Assembly: GCA_022072055.1 (NCBI GenBank)
Contig: JAJVIK010000008.1
Location: forward strand, 232,111 to 296,110
Direction: 5' to 3'
Source of the DNA: a bacterium
Lineage (GTDB): Bacteria; Hinthialibacterota; Hinthialibacteria; OLB16
DNA length: 64,000 bases
In this document: piece by piece, positions 1 through 8,525 of the stretch
Layout of the letters: each line of letters starts with the position of its first letter
Numbering within the stretch: the stretch's first letter is position 1
Notes under the pieces: model-generated
What the model saw: only the letters and a program-made list of their open reading frames with translations
Database searches by the model: none
Told to the model about the DNA's origin: nothing
Program-made: the position numbers and the translations under genes

Positions 1-1170
1 GCCTTCGGACTGTGCGGTCTTCCCCTCCTTCAGTCTCGTTCAGATGCCGCCCAGGAGGCGGATGCGCATCGTCTCATCGGCTTCACCCGCCTGCGGGTCA
101 ACCTTCCCGGCGGGCGGCATGTGAACCAATACACCTCCGAAGCCTGCTTAATCCGCGCGGATGGGAGCGGTTTCCGGAGACTTCTGCCCGAGTTCGGCGC
201 GCGGCCCTTTTCCTGGACCCAGTTCGCCGGATGGTCCCCGGATGGCAAACAGGCGATTGTGGCTTGCGGGTGGGAAGACCCCAGGAATGGCCTGTGGGAG
301 GAAGAGCACCAGACCTTCCGGATGACCGAGGGCTGGCGTCACGATGTCGGACTGCTCGATCTCGAATCCGGGCGCTACCGGAACCTCACCGCGGTCGAAC
401 GAGTGAGCGATTACAACGCGGGACTCTACTTCTGGCCGAATGACCCGAACCGATTCGGGTTCGAGGCGCTCATCAACGGCATCTCCCATCCGCACCGGAT
501 GGACCGCGACGGAAGACACAAGGTGGACCTTTCAAGCGGCGCGGAGGGCTTCACCTACGGCTCCAACGCCTCGCCCGATGGAAGGCGGATTGCGTACCAC
601 AAGGACTACAAGATTCATCTGGCCAACGCGGATGGTTCCGAGGCGCGGGTGATCGAGACCGGGAACCCCTTCAACTTCGCGCCGAAGTGGTCTCCGGATG
701 GCGAGTGGCTCCTGTTTGTCTCCGGCGAGCACTATGCCTGCCATCCCCACATTGTGCGTCCGGACGGAAGCAACTTGCGGAAGATCGCGGATCGTCGCGG
801 GCATCGCGGCGTGGTCACGGTCCTGGATGTGCCCGACTATCATGGCGGGAGCAGCGACATTCCGGTCTGGGCTCCGGATGGAAAGCACATTTACTTCACC
901 GCGCGATTCGGCGGGAGTGTCGAGCTGATGCGTGTTTCGGTGGAGGGGGTCGAAGAACGTCTGACCTTCTCGGACCATCCGGGGGTTCTGCATTACCACC
1001 CGCAGGTTTCGCCGGATGGCGAATGGGTGCTTTTCGGCTCGAACCGAAGCGGCCGCCGGCAGATTCACCGCATGCGCGCGGGGGGTGGGAAGGTCTTTCA
1101 GGTGACTCAAGTCCCGGAGGGTTGGGGCGCAATGTGGGGGCATTGGAGACCGGGGGTAACCTTCTCCTGA
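1..1170 (+). CDS. TolB-like beta-propeller protein (5' end missing)
   Basis: The reading frame is open from the first base of the window to a stop at 1168-1170, so the true start lies upstream. A GTG at 121 is in frame, but the preceding codons read as coding sequence and the propeller begins before it. The protein is built from repeated SPDG/APDG-type strands (WSPDGKQ, ASPDGRR, WSPDGEW, WAPDGKH, VSPDGEW). These are typical of TolB/WD40-like propellers and of the oligogalacturonate-lyase-like group. Such proteins are often exported and bind glycans or proteins; a catalytic role cannot be read from the sequence. The next gene, on the opposite strand, is also a propeller protein. Confidence 0.8.
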   Translation, partial: AFGLCGLPLLQSRSDAAQEADAHRLIGFTRLRVNLPGGRHVNQYTSEACLIRADGSGFRRLLPEFGARPFSWTQFAGWSPDGKQAIVACGWEDPRNGLWEEEHQTFRMTEGWRHDVGLLDLESGRYRNLTAVERVSDYNAGLYFWPNDPNRFGFEALINGISHPHRMDRDGRHKVDLSSGAEGFTYGSNASPDGRRIAYHKDYKIHLANADGSEARVIETGNPFNFAPKWSPDGEWLLFVSGEHYACHPHIVRPDGSNLRKIADRRGHRGVVTVLDVPDYHGGSSDIPVWAPDGKHIYFTARFGGSVELMRVSVEGVEERLTFSDHPGVLHYHPQVSPDGEWVLFGSNRSGRRQIHRMRAGGGKVFQVTQVPEGWGAMWGHWRPGVTFS

Positions 1171-1340
1171 TGCGAGTGGTTGAAGATTGGCGCGGTGGGG
1201 GTGCTTGCCAAAGCGCCCCCACCGCGCGCTGACCTGATATCAACCCCTCCAGAGCATCACCAGGTCCATATCAACCGCCTCCCCAGTCGGTCTCTGTTCG
1301 GCTCGCCTCATGCAAACCGGGTGGCTCGCTTGGAGCCGGA

Positions 1341-3101
1341 TCAGAGGCCGCCCGCATGATGGAGGGTTATGCAGTCGGTGGCCTGGACCTCCAGGCCATC
1401 GGGCAGATTCCCGAAGACTGTCACCTCCACCACCGCGCCCTCAGGTTGGCTGCCGAGGTCCAGGGCATCCACCAGGTCGCGTTGCGAGAAATGCAGGACC
1501 AGATCCGGGTAACCATCGGGTCCACTCCCGCAGGCGCACAGCTCGGCGCCCGGTCCGGCGACATCGTTCACGGTCGGAGCCTTCACCGGCTGAACCCCGT
1601 TGATGTTGATCGAGTCCGGGTCGATCTCTGTGACATCAAGCTCGGCCGAGCCCAGAATGGCCATCGGAATCTTGCCCTCGTTGTTCTTGTTGAGGGTGAA
1701 GTTGTTCGGGCAGTCGCCGGGTTTGATATCCAGCACCGCCACCTTGCGGATCGCCACGATGAAAACCTGGTTGAGGTAAACCCCATCCCCTCGGTTCAGG
1801 CTCCGGTTGAAGGCAATCCACTGGCCATCCGGGGCGACGCACAGGGCATCCGGCGCGCGACCGGGATAGAGAGTCGGATCGGTGATCCTCTCCGACACCC
1901 CAAAGTCGGGATCGCCCACAATGACATTTGTGCGCCAGATCGAGTTGTCCGAGACACAGTAGAGGTAGTCGCCGGTCGGGTCCCACCACGGCTTGGAGGC
2001 CGAGGCGGCAAGCGAGGTAACCTGAATCGGGTCGCCGCCAAGGGGGGAGATGATCCAAATCTGCCCGCCGCGGGTGAACGCGATCCACTTCCCATCCAAG
2101 CTGCAGCGAATGATCCCGCCGCAGTCGGAGGCGCTGTAGGTCAAGCGCCGCTGCACCGTGCCCGCCGGCGGCATGGGGAAGGTTGTCGCGGTTCCCTCCA
2201 GCGGTCCATCCGGTCCGGGAACCGTGATGTCCTCGGGGATGTCCACGATATACACCTCATTGCGGACCCCGCCCGTGGCGGGTACCGTCCTCCCGATAAA
2301 CGCGCGCGCGCGCTGCCAGGACCCATCCGGCTTCTGGTAGCCGTTCTCGCCGACCCAGGCGTCATCGGAACCCTGGAAGATGTCATCGCTGCCCGGGGTG
2401 ATCTCGGCTTGGGGTTTCACCTTCACGACCAGCACGGTGAAGCTGCCATCCTGATTTCCGAGCGTGTCATCCACATCCACCGGGATGCCCAGTTTGGTCA
2501 CGCCGATGGTTCGGAGGTTCTTTAGCAGCGCTTTCATGACCTGGTCGTTGTAGGTGAATCCGACCCATTGCCCATCGCCGCTCGGTTCGTGACGGTGCGA
2601 GCCGCCGCGAAGCGCGCCGGGGGTGAAGGGTAGGGTCGCGTCCCGGGCGTCCGAGACCACATACCCATACGGGCCCACCGACCCATCGGTCGGGCTGATC
2701 ATCGCGCCGAAGCGAGCAACATCGGCATACTGCACGCCATCCAGGCCGCGAATGGCAATGACCGTGTCTCCCTCCCGGAAGAAGCTCACCGCCGCGGTTC
2801 CCGGTCCGAAGCCGTTTAACGGGATGACGTTCGGCGCGGTGTACATGACCACGATGCCCTGTGTGTCAATGTGGACTTTCTCAAGTTTCAGCGTGTTGCC
2901 GATGCCGCCGAAAGTCCCGAAGGCCCGAGTGTCGTAGGCCACCCATTTGCAGTCGGGGGACCAGTTGAGGTTGTTATCCAGCTGATGGTTTCTGTCGGTG
3001 TCGAAGGTGAGTTGCCGCTCTTCCCACCACGCTTGGGCGGTCGGCGGGGCCACCGAGAGAATAAGAAAGGCGACAAACCAAACCGCAAGTAGCATTCTCA
3101 T
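1341..3101 (-). CDS. Secreted TolB-like beta-propeller protein
   Basis: 586 residues with a clear signal peptide (MRMLLAVWFVAFLILSVA, cleavage near AQA-WW), so it is exported. The body carries propeller repeats such as LNWSPDCKWVAYD, CSLDGKWIAFTRGG and VAPDGQWIAFNR. The C-terminal ~130 residues begin at VLDIKPGDCPNNF and look like a separate beta-rich module of the kind found at the end of exported proteins in environmental bacteria. Function is unknown; a periplasmic or surface binding role is the likeliest reading. It is convergent with the propeller gene before it, and 595 bases without a convincing gene lie upstream of its start. Confidence 0.8.
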   Translation of the reverse strand: MRMLLAVWFVAFLILSVAPPTAQAWWEERQLTFDTDRNHQLDNNLNWSPDCKWVAYDTRAFGTFGGIGNTLKLEKVHIDTQGIVVMYTAPNVIPLNGFGPGTAAVSFFREGDTVIAIRGLDGVQYADVARFGAMISPTDGSVGPYGYVVSDARDATLPFTPGALRGGSHRHEPSGDGQWVGFTYNDQVMKALLKNLRTIGVTKLGIPVDVDDTLGNQDGSFTVLVVKVKPQAEITPGSDDIFQGSDDAWVGENGYQKPDGSWQRARAFIGRTVPATGGVRNEVYIVDIPEDITVPGPDGPLEGTATTFPMPPAGTVQRRLTYSASDCGGIIRCSLDGKWIAFTRGGQIWIISPLGGDPIQVTSLAASASKPWWDPTGDYLYCVSDNSIWRTNVIVGDPDFGVSERITDPTLYPGRAPDALCVAPDGQWIAFNRSLNRGDGVYLNQVFIVAIRKVAVLDIKPGDCPNNFTLNKNNEGKIPMAILGSAELDVTEIDPDSININGVQPVKAPTVNDVAGPGAELCACGSGPDGYPDLVLHFSQRDLVDALDLGSQPEGAVVEVTVFGNLPDGLEVQATDCITLHHAGGL

Positions 3102-3696
3102 GTTTTTCTCCTTCTCTTGAACGGATTCGCGAGGGACATTTCATTGCGCATCGGATTACGGCGCGGCTCCGACGGTGAGCGGTTTGGGGAACGGGGGTTG
3201 CGGGGGACGGGAGTTGCTTGGCAGCCCACCTTGGCCCGCGCCAACGGACGGTACACCGGGAAGGCCCGTCGAGGGGGTTTCAATCCGGGATGGGAAGCGG
3301 GGGGCTCCTGGCCGGGGTCTCTCCCACGGGGGAGTTTGGGGGGGTGGGGGCCGCGCGCGACGTGGAGGCTGGCGGACGAACGACATCGCCGCCACTCAGG
3401 AAAGGCTGGCGAAACGCGGGCAGAGATGCCCGGTCCGTGCTCATCCCCTCACCTCCACCGGAAGGGGCGGATCTCGAAGGGGTGTTTCCAGGCGCTCCAC
3501 ACGCTTGCGCCACACCGCCTCGAGAGGCCCGCAGCAAGACAGTAATCTAATTCCGTTATTCAGGATGTCAAGGCAAGCCAGTTCTTTTGTTGACGGCGTC
3601 TCCGTTGTCGTTGCCGAATCCTGGTCGCGAATCCGGAGGCGTCATTCCCGACTGAGATCGGGAATCCATGCGCCAGCCGTCGGGTTCGTTTCCTTG
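3102..3696. other. Gene-free stretch, G-rich
   Basis: No convincing gene. Open frames here are artefacts of a G/C-biased stretch with runs of G near 3296-3350. Apart from the hairpin repeat at 3644-3665 I see nothing specific. The promoter of the propeller gene ending at 1341 should lie at the left edge. Confidence 0.6.
3644..3665. repeat. REP-like palindrome
   Basis: ATTCCCGA and TCGGGAAT form a perfect 8-bp stem around a six-base loop (CTGAGA), flanked by GTC on the left and CCAT on the right. This resembles the widespread GTCATTCCCG...CGGGAATCCA class of dispersed intergenic palindromes. Only one copy was noticed in this window. Confidence 0.55.
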
Positions 3697-4014
3697 TTAG
3701 GCCGCCCGCCGATCTCGTTTGACCTGGCGAATATCGCGCAGTGTTGCGGCCTCCGCCTGCTGGGCATGGTAGAGATCCCAACGAAGCTGGAGATTCAGCC
3801 AGAAATCGGGCGACATGCCGAAGAACCGGGCGAGCCGTAGCGCGGTGCTCGGAGTCACGCCACGCCGCCCGCGAATGATTTCGTTGACCCTTTGATAGGG
3901 CACGTGGATACCGTCGGCGAGCTCCTTCTGGGAGAGCCGCATCGGCTTGAGAAACTCCTCCAGTAGCATCTCGCCAGGGTGGGTCGGCTGTCGATGCGTT
4001 GGTATGCGTACCAT
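3697..4014 (-). CDS. higA: HigA-type antitoxin
   Basis: 105-residue XRE-type helix-turn-helix protein. The N-terminal THPGEMLLEEFLKP segment is the hallmark of the HigA/VapI family, followed by LSQKELADGIHVPYQRVNEII, the recognition helix, and FFGMSPDFWLNLQ. HigA neutralises the HigB mRNA interferase and represses its own operon. It lies 20 bp downstream of higB, in the toxin-first order typical of higBA. It is the last gene of a minus-strand accessory cluster (3697-6389). Confidence 0.93.
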   Translation of the reverse strand: MVRIPTHRQPTHPGEMLLEEFLKPMRLSQKELADGIHVPYQRVNEIIRGRRGVTPSTALRLARFFGMSPDFWLNLQLRWDLYHAQQAEAATLRDIRQVKRDRRAA

Positions 4015-4034
4015 GGGATACCTCGCTTAAGCCG

Positions 4035-4328
4035 TCAGTGATAGTCTACGATCTCGACCGATTCTGGGCCATCGGACCTCCAAACGAAACAGATCCGGTA
4101 CTGCCTGTTGATGCTGACGCTGTGCTGACCCGATCTGTCGCCGGAGAGCGCTTCGAGGCGGTTGCCCGAGGGAACCCGGAGGTCGTCCAATCGAACGGTC
4201 GAGTCCAATTGTTCCAGCTTCCGCCCGGCGATCCTCCAGAGGTCCTTCGGGCAGGACTGGCGGGCGGCCTTCGTGTCCCGCCCGTTGAAGATGTCCTCGG
4301 TCCCGGGACTCTGGAAGGATCGAATCAT
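4035..4328 (-). CDS. higB: HigB/RelE-fold toxin
   Basis: 97 residues matching the HigB plasmid-maintenance-killer family in length and pattern: start MIRSF, central SLDDLRVP-like block (here VRLDDLRVPSGNRLEAL), then GDRSGQHSVSINRQYRICF and a C-terminal VEIVDYH. HigB cleaves translated mRNA on the ribosome. The conserved Arg and terminal His region are present, so the toxin looks intact. It is cotranscribed with higA, and sits downstream of a membrane protein gene and a HEPN-like pair on the same strand, as is common in defence or accessory patches. Confidence 0.92.
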   Translation of the reverse strand: MIRSFQSPGTEDIFNGRDTKAARQSCPKDLWRIAGRKLEQLDSTVRLDDLRVPSGNRLEALSGDRSGQHSVSINRQYRICFVWRSDGPESVEIVDYH

Positions 4329-4439
4329 CGCTGCCTGATAGCACGGCTATCATGCTAAAGCAAGGGCCCGCGGCCTAACCGCTCAGTATCGGCGGCGGCG
4401 CGCATAGCCGTCCGCTAGAACCAGTTGAAAGCCGCAGCC

Positions 4440-5042
4440 CTACTTGTACAACAGCGCGAGACCTTCGAAGTAATCGAAGAACTGAACCGCGATGCCGTCG
4501 CGAAACACCAACCCTCTGTTCTTCTTGGCTTGCTTCGGGTCCCTGAACGCGAAGAAGCACAGGTGTGTATCGTCATTGAATTTGCAGAAGATCCCATCGA
4601 GACGAACGAATCGCTCTCCTGCTGGAATAACCACAAGAGAGGCCCCAGGCAGCCATTCGACGAGTCGGGTCTGAGCATCTTCCGTTGACCTGGGGCCGCA
4701 CACCTCTGCGCAGGTAACCCTCGTCACCAAAGAACCGCCGTACTGAAATCCGCGAACAAGGTCGGCATCCCCATACGTGGCGGGATCATCGTGAAAGGCC
4801 GTGGCGATGATCCTGCCATCTGCATTCGCGTAGATGTGGTTCGCGATCGCGTAGTTGTCGTTGGCGTCCTTTGCGTGAAAATGCTCTCCCTGCGGAGCGC
4901 CCAGTACTTTCTTTAGCCCCTTGAGAAGATGGTAGGCTTTGCCCGTGGGTTGCGCACGTGTCTTCCGATAGATGTAGTAATTCACGGACCCTGTGATGAT
5001 GCCGCCCCCAACACCACCAAGAAGTAATTGGAGAGGTTCCAT
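4440..5042 (-). CDS. Single-pass membrane protein of unknown function
   Basis: 200 residues, not recognised. The first ~25 residues (MEPLQLLLGGVGGGIITGSV...) form one glycine-rich membrane helix. The rest looks like a soluble globular domain with alternating beta segments and several cysteines (VTCAEVCG, GIFCKF, HLCFFAF). The start ATG at 5042 follows the 252-residue HEPN-like gene by 88 bp on the same strand. It may be a membrane partner of that pair, but this is inference from position only. A separate resident gene is equally possible. Confidence 0.6.
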   Translation of the reverse strand: MEPLQLLLGGVGGGIITGSVNYYIYRKTRAQPTGKAYHLLKGLKKVLGAPQGEHFHAKDANDNYAIANHIYANADGRIIATAFHDDPATYGDADLVRGFQYGGSLVTRVTCAEVCGPRSTEDAQTRLVEWLPGASLVVIPAGERFVRLDGIFCKFNDDTHLCFFAFRDPKQAKKNRGLVFRDGIAVQFFDYFEGLALLYK

Positions 5043-5130
5043 TATCTGTGCCTCCTGAATGGTTGCGTCGTCCTTCGTCTAACGCCCAGCATCAGAAGCG
5101 GCACGGAGCGCCATCGGTTCGATGCTGTTG

Positions 5131-5889
5131 TCAGCCAACATCCCTCTGCGCGAAGAGGATCGACGTGATGTCTTCAACAAAGGCCGACACCTTCTTGACA
5201 CCCAGTCGGTACTTCCCAGGATGGCCGCACCGGTTCCGGAGGTTGAGCGCCTCCGTAAGCGTGTCCTTCTGGTTCTTGTCGAGGATGCCAAGTTCCTTCG
5301 CTGCCAATAGAGCAGTTGCGTCCTTGACGTGTGCAAAGTCGTCGAGGGTCTTTATGGGGCGCGCGTTCGGGTCATGCTTCTGAAGTGCGGCGGTGACCGA
5401 TGCCGACCCTTTGGTCATCATTCTCACCTGGATCGATCGAATGGCCGCAACCCAAAGGAACACCGTGCAAGCCCTCAGTGCCCCAACCTGGAGGCACTTC
5501 AGGCCTTCCTCAAGATAGTCGCGCGCATCGGCGTCTGAGATCTTGGCGACGACATCCTCGAGAGTGCCGACGTCATATTCCATCTCGACATCGGCCTTTG
5601 GCAGTCCGAGGAGGCCTCGCACGTGCTCGCGACCGCAGTTCGTGAGGTTCCAGAGGCGCTTCTTGCCCTGCAGCCCAGTGGTGTCTACAAGTGGCCCGCT
5701 CTTGCTCAATACGTCTGTGACGTTAACCTTGGCCCATCCCTTTGCGCGCGCACGCTTCATCCTCTCACGAAGCTCGTCGACCGTGAGAGCGGTCTTCTGC
5801 TCGTACCGCTCGCAGTAGTACAGAACAGCAAGGATGCGATCCTGATGCGTCTTTTTCGCAAGCGGCGCGAGGAATTCGACCAGAGTCAC
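5131..5889 (-). CDS. Winged-helix plus HEPN-like protein
   Basis: 252 residues when started at the GTG at 5889, which overlaps the TGA stop of the preceding gene by four bases (GTGA). The frame is open further upstream, but that part is low-complexity shadow of the neighbour. Residues ~1-100 (ILAVLYYCERY...LTVDELRERM...) look like a winged helix-turn-helix. The C-terminal ~120 residues are all-helical and include LRNRCGHPG, which fits the Rx4H motif of HEPN nucleases. HEPN RNases are common toxins and defence effectors. The strict overlap says the two proteins are made together. Family assignment is inference. Confidence 0.65.
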   Translation of the reverse strand: MTLVEFLAPLAKKTHQDRILAVLYYCERYEQKTALTVDELRERMKRARAKGWAKVNVTDVLSKSGPLVDTTGLQGKKRLWNLTNCGREHVRGLLGLPKADVEMEYDVGTLEDVVAKISDADARDYLEEGLKCLQVGALRACTVFLWVAAIRSIQVRMMTKGSASVTAALQKHDPNARPIKTLDDFAHVKDATALLAAKELGILDKNQKDTLTEALNLRNRCGHPGKYRLGVKKVSAFVEDITSILFAQRDVG

Positions 5890-6389
5890 TCGGCATCCCT
5901 CGTGCGCTTCTTCGTCCCCTTCTTCACGGAGTAGGTCGCTTTCAGGGCCCTCTCTCCGTGTACGGTCGGTTTGAACTTGCCTGTGCCAGCACGTGCAAAG
6001 AGCTTCTTCCCCTTCTCCTTCGCTTGGACCAAGGTCATGTCGACCCTCGTAGGAATGGTGATGCCTACAGCGTCCGCCTTCTCTCGAACTTCTTCCACCG
6101 AGAAGGGCTCGGCGCCGTATTCGCGGTAGAACCACGCGGCAATGAGCTTCGCGTTATCCGCCGGCTTGTCGTGATCGACGAAAGCGAAAAACTCCTCCTG
6201 AGACTGCGCAGCCACATCCCGGTGGCCGTTTGTCTGCTTCGCCTTGGTGCGAGTCTCGGAAGGGTGCTCAGTAACGTAGCCCTTGAGAAGTTCGAACGCC
6301 TCGCCGCGAACCTCTGGAGGTAACGTCTCGAGGACTTTGCCAATTTGCTCCAGGCGACTGGCACGCCAGTTCAATTCCTTGTCATCCAC
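5886..6389 (-). CDS. Winged-helix-like partner protein
   Basis: 167 residues, not recognised by name. It starts at a GTG at 6389 with GGAGG about ten bases upstream. Residues ~75-150 (KLIAAWFYREYG...FSVEEVREKADAVGI...GKFKPTVHGERAL) read as a winged-helix domain. Its layout parallels the N-terminal domain of the next gene, whose start it overlaps by four bases. The N-terminal third is charged and helical, the C-terminus is basic (KKGTKKRTR). It may bind nucleic acid and regulate or target the HEPN-like product; that role is inferred from the overlap and shared domain type. Confidence 0.6.
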   Translation of the reverse strand: MDDKELNWRASRLEQIGKVLETLPPEVRGEAFELLKGYVTEHPSETRTKAKQTNGHRDVAAQSQEEFFAFVDHDKPADNAKLIAAWFYREYGAEPFSVEEVREKADAVGITIPTRVDMTLVQAKEKGKKLFARAGTGKFKPTVHGERALKATYSVKKGTKKRTRDAE

Positions 6390-6594
6390 TGCAGAGTTCC
6401 TCCTGGCTCTTCGTGTTGGCTAACAATGATCAGTTGGACCCGCATAGGATGCGGGCTCCTTCGTTTCTGCCCAAATCAGCCGCCTTGGGAAATCCTACCA
6501 AGGGCGCGATAAACCTTTCTCTTTCAATGGATTGCCGTTTGCCGTTCCATTTATCTCGGCGTGTTATGCGGTTCCGCATCATACCCATCTCTCG

Positions 6595-7038
6595 TCAATC
6601 CGGAATCTCCGGCTCGACAAGGAGCGCCAGCTGCGTGAGCGATTCCTGCCAGCCGAGACAGCATGCCTCGGGTGGGATCACATCCGGCAACCCTTCCTGC
6701 ACGATGTTCAGCTCGGTCCCGCAGAACACCTTCTTCAGGGTGATCGTCGTTTGCATCTCCCCGGGCAGGTTCGGATCGTCGAACGTGTCCGTGTAGCGGA
6801 TGCGTTCGTGTGGCAGGAGTTCGAGGTAGGCCCCGCCGAACGAGTGGCTCTTGCCGGTGGTGAAATTCGTGAATGACATCGTGTAGGAGCCGCCGACTTT
6901 GGGATCCAGGTGGTGAACCTTGCACGTGAATCCGTTCGGCGGCAGCCACTTGGCCTTCGCGTCCGCATCGAGGAACGCCCGGTAAACCTTCTCCGGCGAC
7001 GCTTTCAACACGCGGTGAAACCGCACACTGTTTGGCAT
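6595..7038 (-). CDS. SRPBCC / AHSA1-family protein
   Basis: 147 residues from the ATG at 7038, which has AAGGA eight bases upstream; further in-frame starts exist up to 7128 but lack support. The sequence has the START/Bet v 1-like AHSA1 pattern: VRFHRVLKASPEKVYRAFLD at the N-terminus, KWLPPNGF, GGSYTMSF, and a C-terminal GWQESLTQLALLVE helix. These proteins bind small hydrophobic ligands; no substrate can be inferred. It is divergent from recA with a 373-bp gap. Confidence 0.87.
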   Translation of the reverse strand: MPNSVRFHRVLKASPEKVYRAFLDADAKAKWLPPNGFTCKVHHLDPKVGGSYTMSFTNFTTGKSHSFGGAYLELLPHERIRYTDTFDDPNLPGEMQTTITLKKVFCGTELNIVQEGLPDVIPPEACCLGWQESLTQLALLVEPEIPD

Positions 7039-7348
7039 CGTTTGCATCCTTTCGCTCGGCACGGTCGATCCGACTGATTCCAGCCGCCCACAGCCGATTT
7101 CTCTTGCTGGCCCTCCGGATAAACCCAATCAAACGTCTCGCTTCCAGATAATACACATAAATGAATCCTCCGCAACCTATTGATTCCACATGGCTTTTCA
7201 CGACGGACAATGGGAGGGCGTGGAGAGCGCTTGGTAGCCCGCTTGGGTTGCCATTCCCCACTTCAAGAAATAATGTCTCTTATCTCTCTGATAAACCACC
7301 ACTTACCCTCACGGACAGCCGGAGCCGCCACTCTCCCCAAGAAACCCA
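7039..7348. other. Divergent spacer between AHSA1-like gene and recA
   Basis: No gene. The stretch is more AT-rich than its surroundings. I looked for a LexA box (CTGT-N8-ACAG or GAAC-N4-GTTC types) near recA and did not find one. The recA promoter is listed separately. Confidence 0.5.
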
Positions 7349-7377
7349 TTGACTGGACCCCGGATTGGTCCTATATT
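7349..7377 (+). promoter_or_regulatory. recA sigma-70 promoter
   Basis: TTGACT at 7349-7354 and TATATT at 7372-7377 with a 17-base spacer give a near-consensus sigma-70 promoter. Transcription would start near 7384, 28 bases before the recA ATG at 7412. This also rules out the in-frame upstream ATG at 7349, which lies in the -35 box. Confidence 0.8.
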
Positions 7378-7411
7378 CGTGACAATAAATGCACTCGGAG
7401 GCGCGACCATC

Positions 7412-8458
7412 ATGGCGGCGGGAGACAACGGCAAGCATTCGGCCATCGACTTGGCCATCACTCAAATCGAGCGGACCTACGGCAAAGGCTCGATCATGCG
7501 CCTGGGGGATTCCAGCATGGAGAAGGTCCCGGTCATCAGCACCGGCTCCATCTCGTTGGATTTCGCCCTCGGGATCGGCGGGATTCCACGCGGGCGTGTG
7601 ATCGAAATCTTCGGCCCGGAATCCTCCGGCAAGACAACCCTGGCCCTGCATATCGTGGCCGAGGCTCAGAAGCTCGGCGGCCAGGCGGCGTTCATCGACG
7701 CCGAGCACGCCCTCGATGTCCACTACGCGCAACGTCTGGGCATCAACATCGATGATCTCCTGGTCTCCCAACCCGACACCGGCGAGCAGGCGCTGGACAT
7801 CGCGGAGACCCTCATCCGCACCAACGCCATCGATGTGATCGTGGTGGACTCGGTGGCCGCGCTAGTCCCCAAGGCCGAGATCGATGGCGAAATGGGGGAC
7901 GCGCACGTGGGCCTCCAGGCGCGCCTTATGTCCCAGGCCATGCGCAAGCTCACCGCGGTCCTCAACCGTTCGCGGACCATCGCGATCTTCATCAACCAGA
8001 TCCGCGAGAAGATCGGGGTCATGTTCGGGAGTCCGGAGACCACTCCCGGCGGGCGCGCGCTCAAGTTCTATTCGAGCATTCGTTTGGACATCCGCCGAGT
8101 GGCCAGCATCAAGGACAAGAACGACACGGTCGGCAACCGCGCCAAGGTGAAGGTGGTCAAGAACAAGATGGCCCCGCCCTTCCGCGAGGCCGAGTTCGAC
8201 ATCATGTTCGGGGAGGGCATCTCCAAGATGGGCGACCTGATCGATCTCGGCTCGCTCCATAAGGTGATCGACAAGAGCGGAACCTGGTTCACTTTCGGGG
8301 ACGACCGCCTGGGGCAGGGGCGCGAAAACGCCAAGCGCTACCTCCAGGAAAACCCGGATGTGGCGGACCGGATCGAGAAGGCGGTCCGCGCCACCCTCGG
8401 CATCGAGGGGAGCACGCCGATCCCGGCGGACGCGGACCTGGTCGAGGCGAAGGGGTAG
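7412..8458 (+). CDS. recA: Recombinase RecA
   Basis: 348 residues, full length for RecA. Walker A is GPESSGKT at residues 68-75, Walker B-like IVVDSVAAL follows, and the loop regions ([38 protein letters not shown]) are typical. It polymerises on single-stranded DNA, carries out strand exchange and activates LexA self-cleavage. Start choice: ATG at 7412 ([13 protein letters not shown]) with GGAG at 7397 and the promoter just upstream. No SOS box is visible, so damage induction, if any, may differ from the E. coli pattern. It stands alone, with no recX downstream. Confidence 0.98.
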   Translation: MAAGDNGKHSAIDLAITQIERTYGKGSIMRLGDSSMEKVPVISTGSISLDFALGIGGIPRGRVIEIFGPESSGKTTLALHIVAEAQKLGGQAAFIDAEHALDVHYAQRLGINIDDLLVSQPDTGEQALDIAETLIRTNAIDVIVVDSVAALVPKAEIDGEMGDAHVGLQARLMSQAMRKLTAVLNRSRTIAIFINQIREKIGVMFGSPETTPGGRALKFYSSIRLDIRRVASIKDKNDTVGNRAKVKVVKNKMAPPFREAEFDIMFGEGISKMGDLIDLGSLHKVIDKSGTWFTFGDDRLGQGRENAKRYLQENPDVADRIEKAVRATLGIEGSTPIPADADLVEAKG

Positions 8459-8525
8459 GCTGGACTTGCGGCGAGCGCGCCCCTGCGAGGTGAGCGATAT
8501 GCACGCGCGGAAGCGGCGCGCGCTT

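Noticed and set aside
12..443. Alternative frame at the window start
   Set aside because: Arg/Pro-rich shadow of the TolB-like frame, which is open from base 1 and has propeller repeats.
7300..7411. LexA/SOS box before recA
   Set aside because: No CTGT-N8-ACAG or GAAC-N4-GTTC pattern was found near the promoter.
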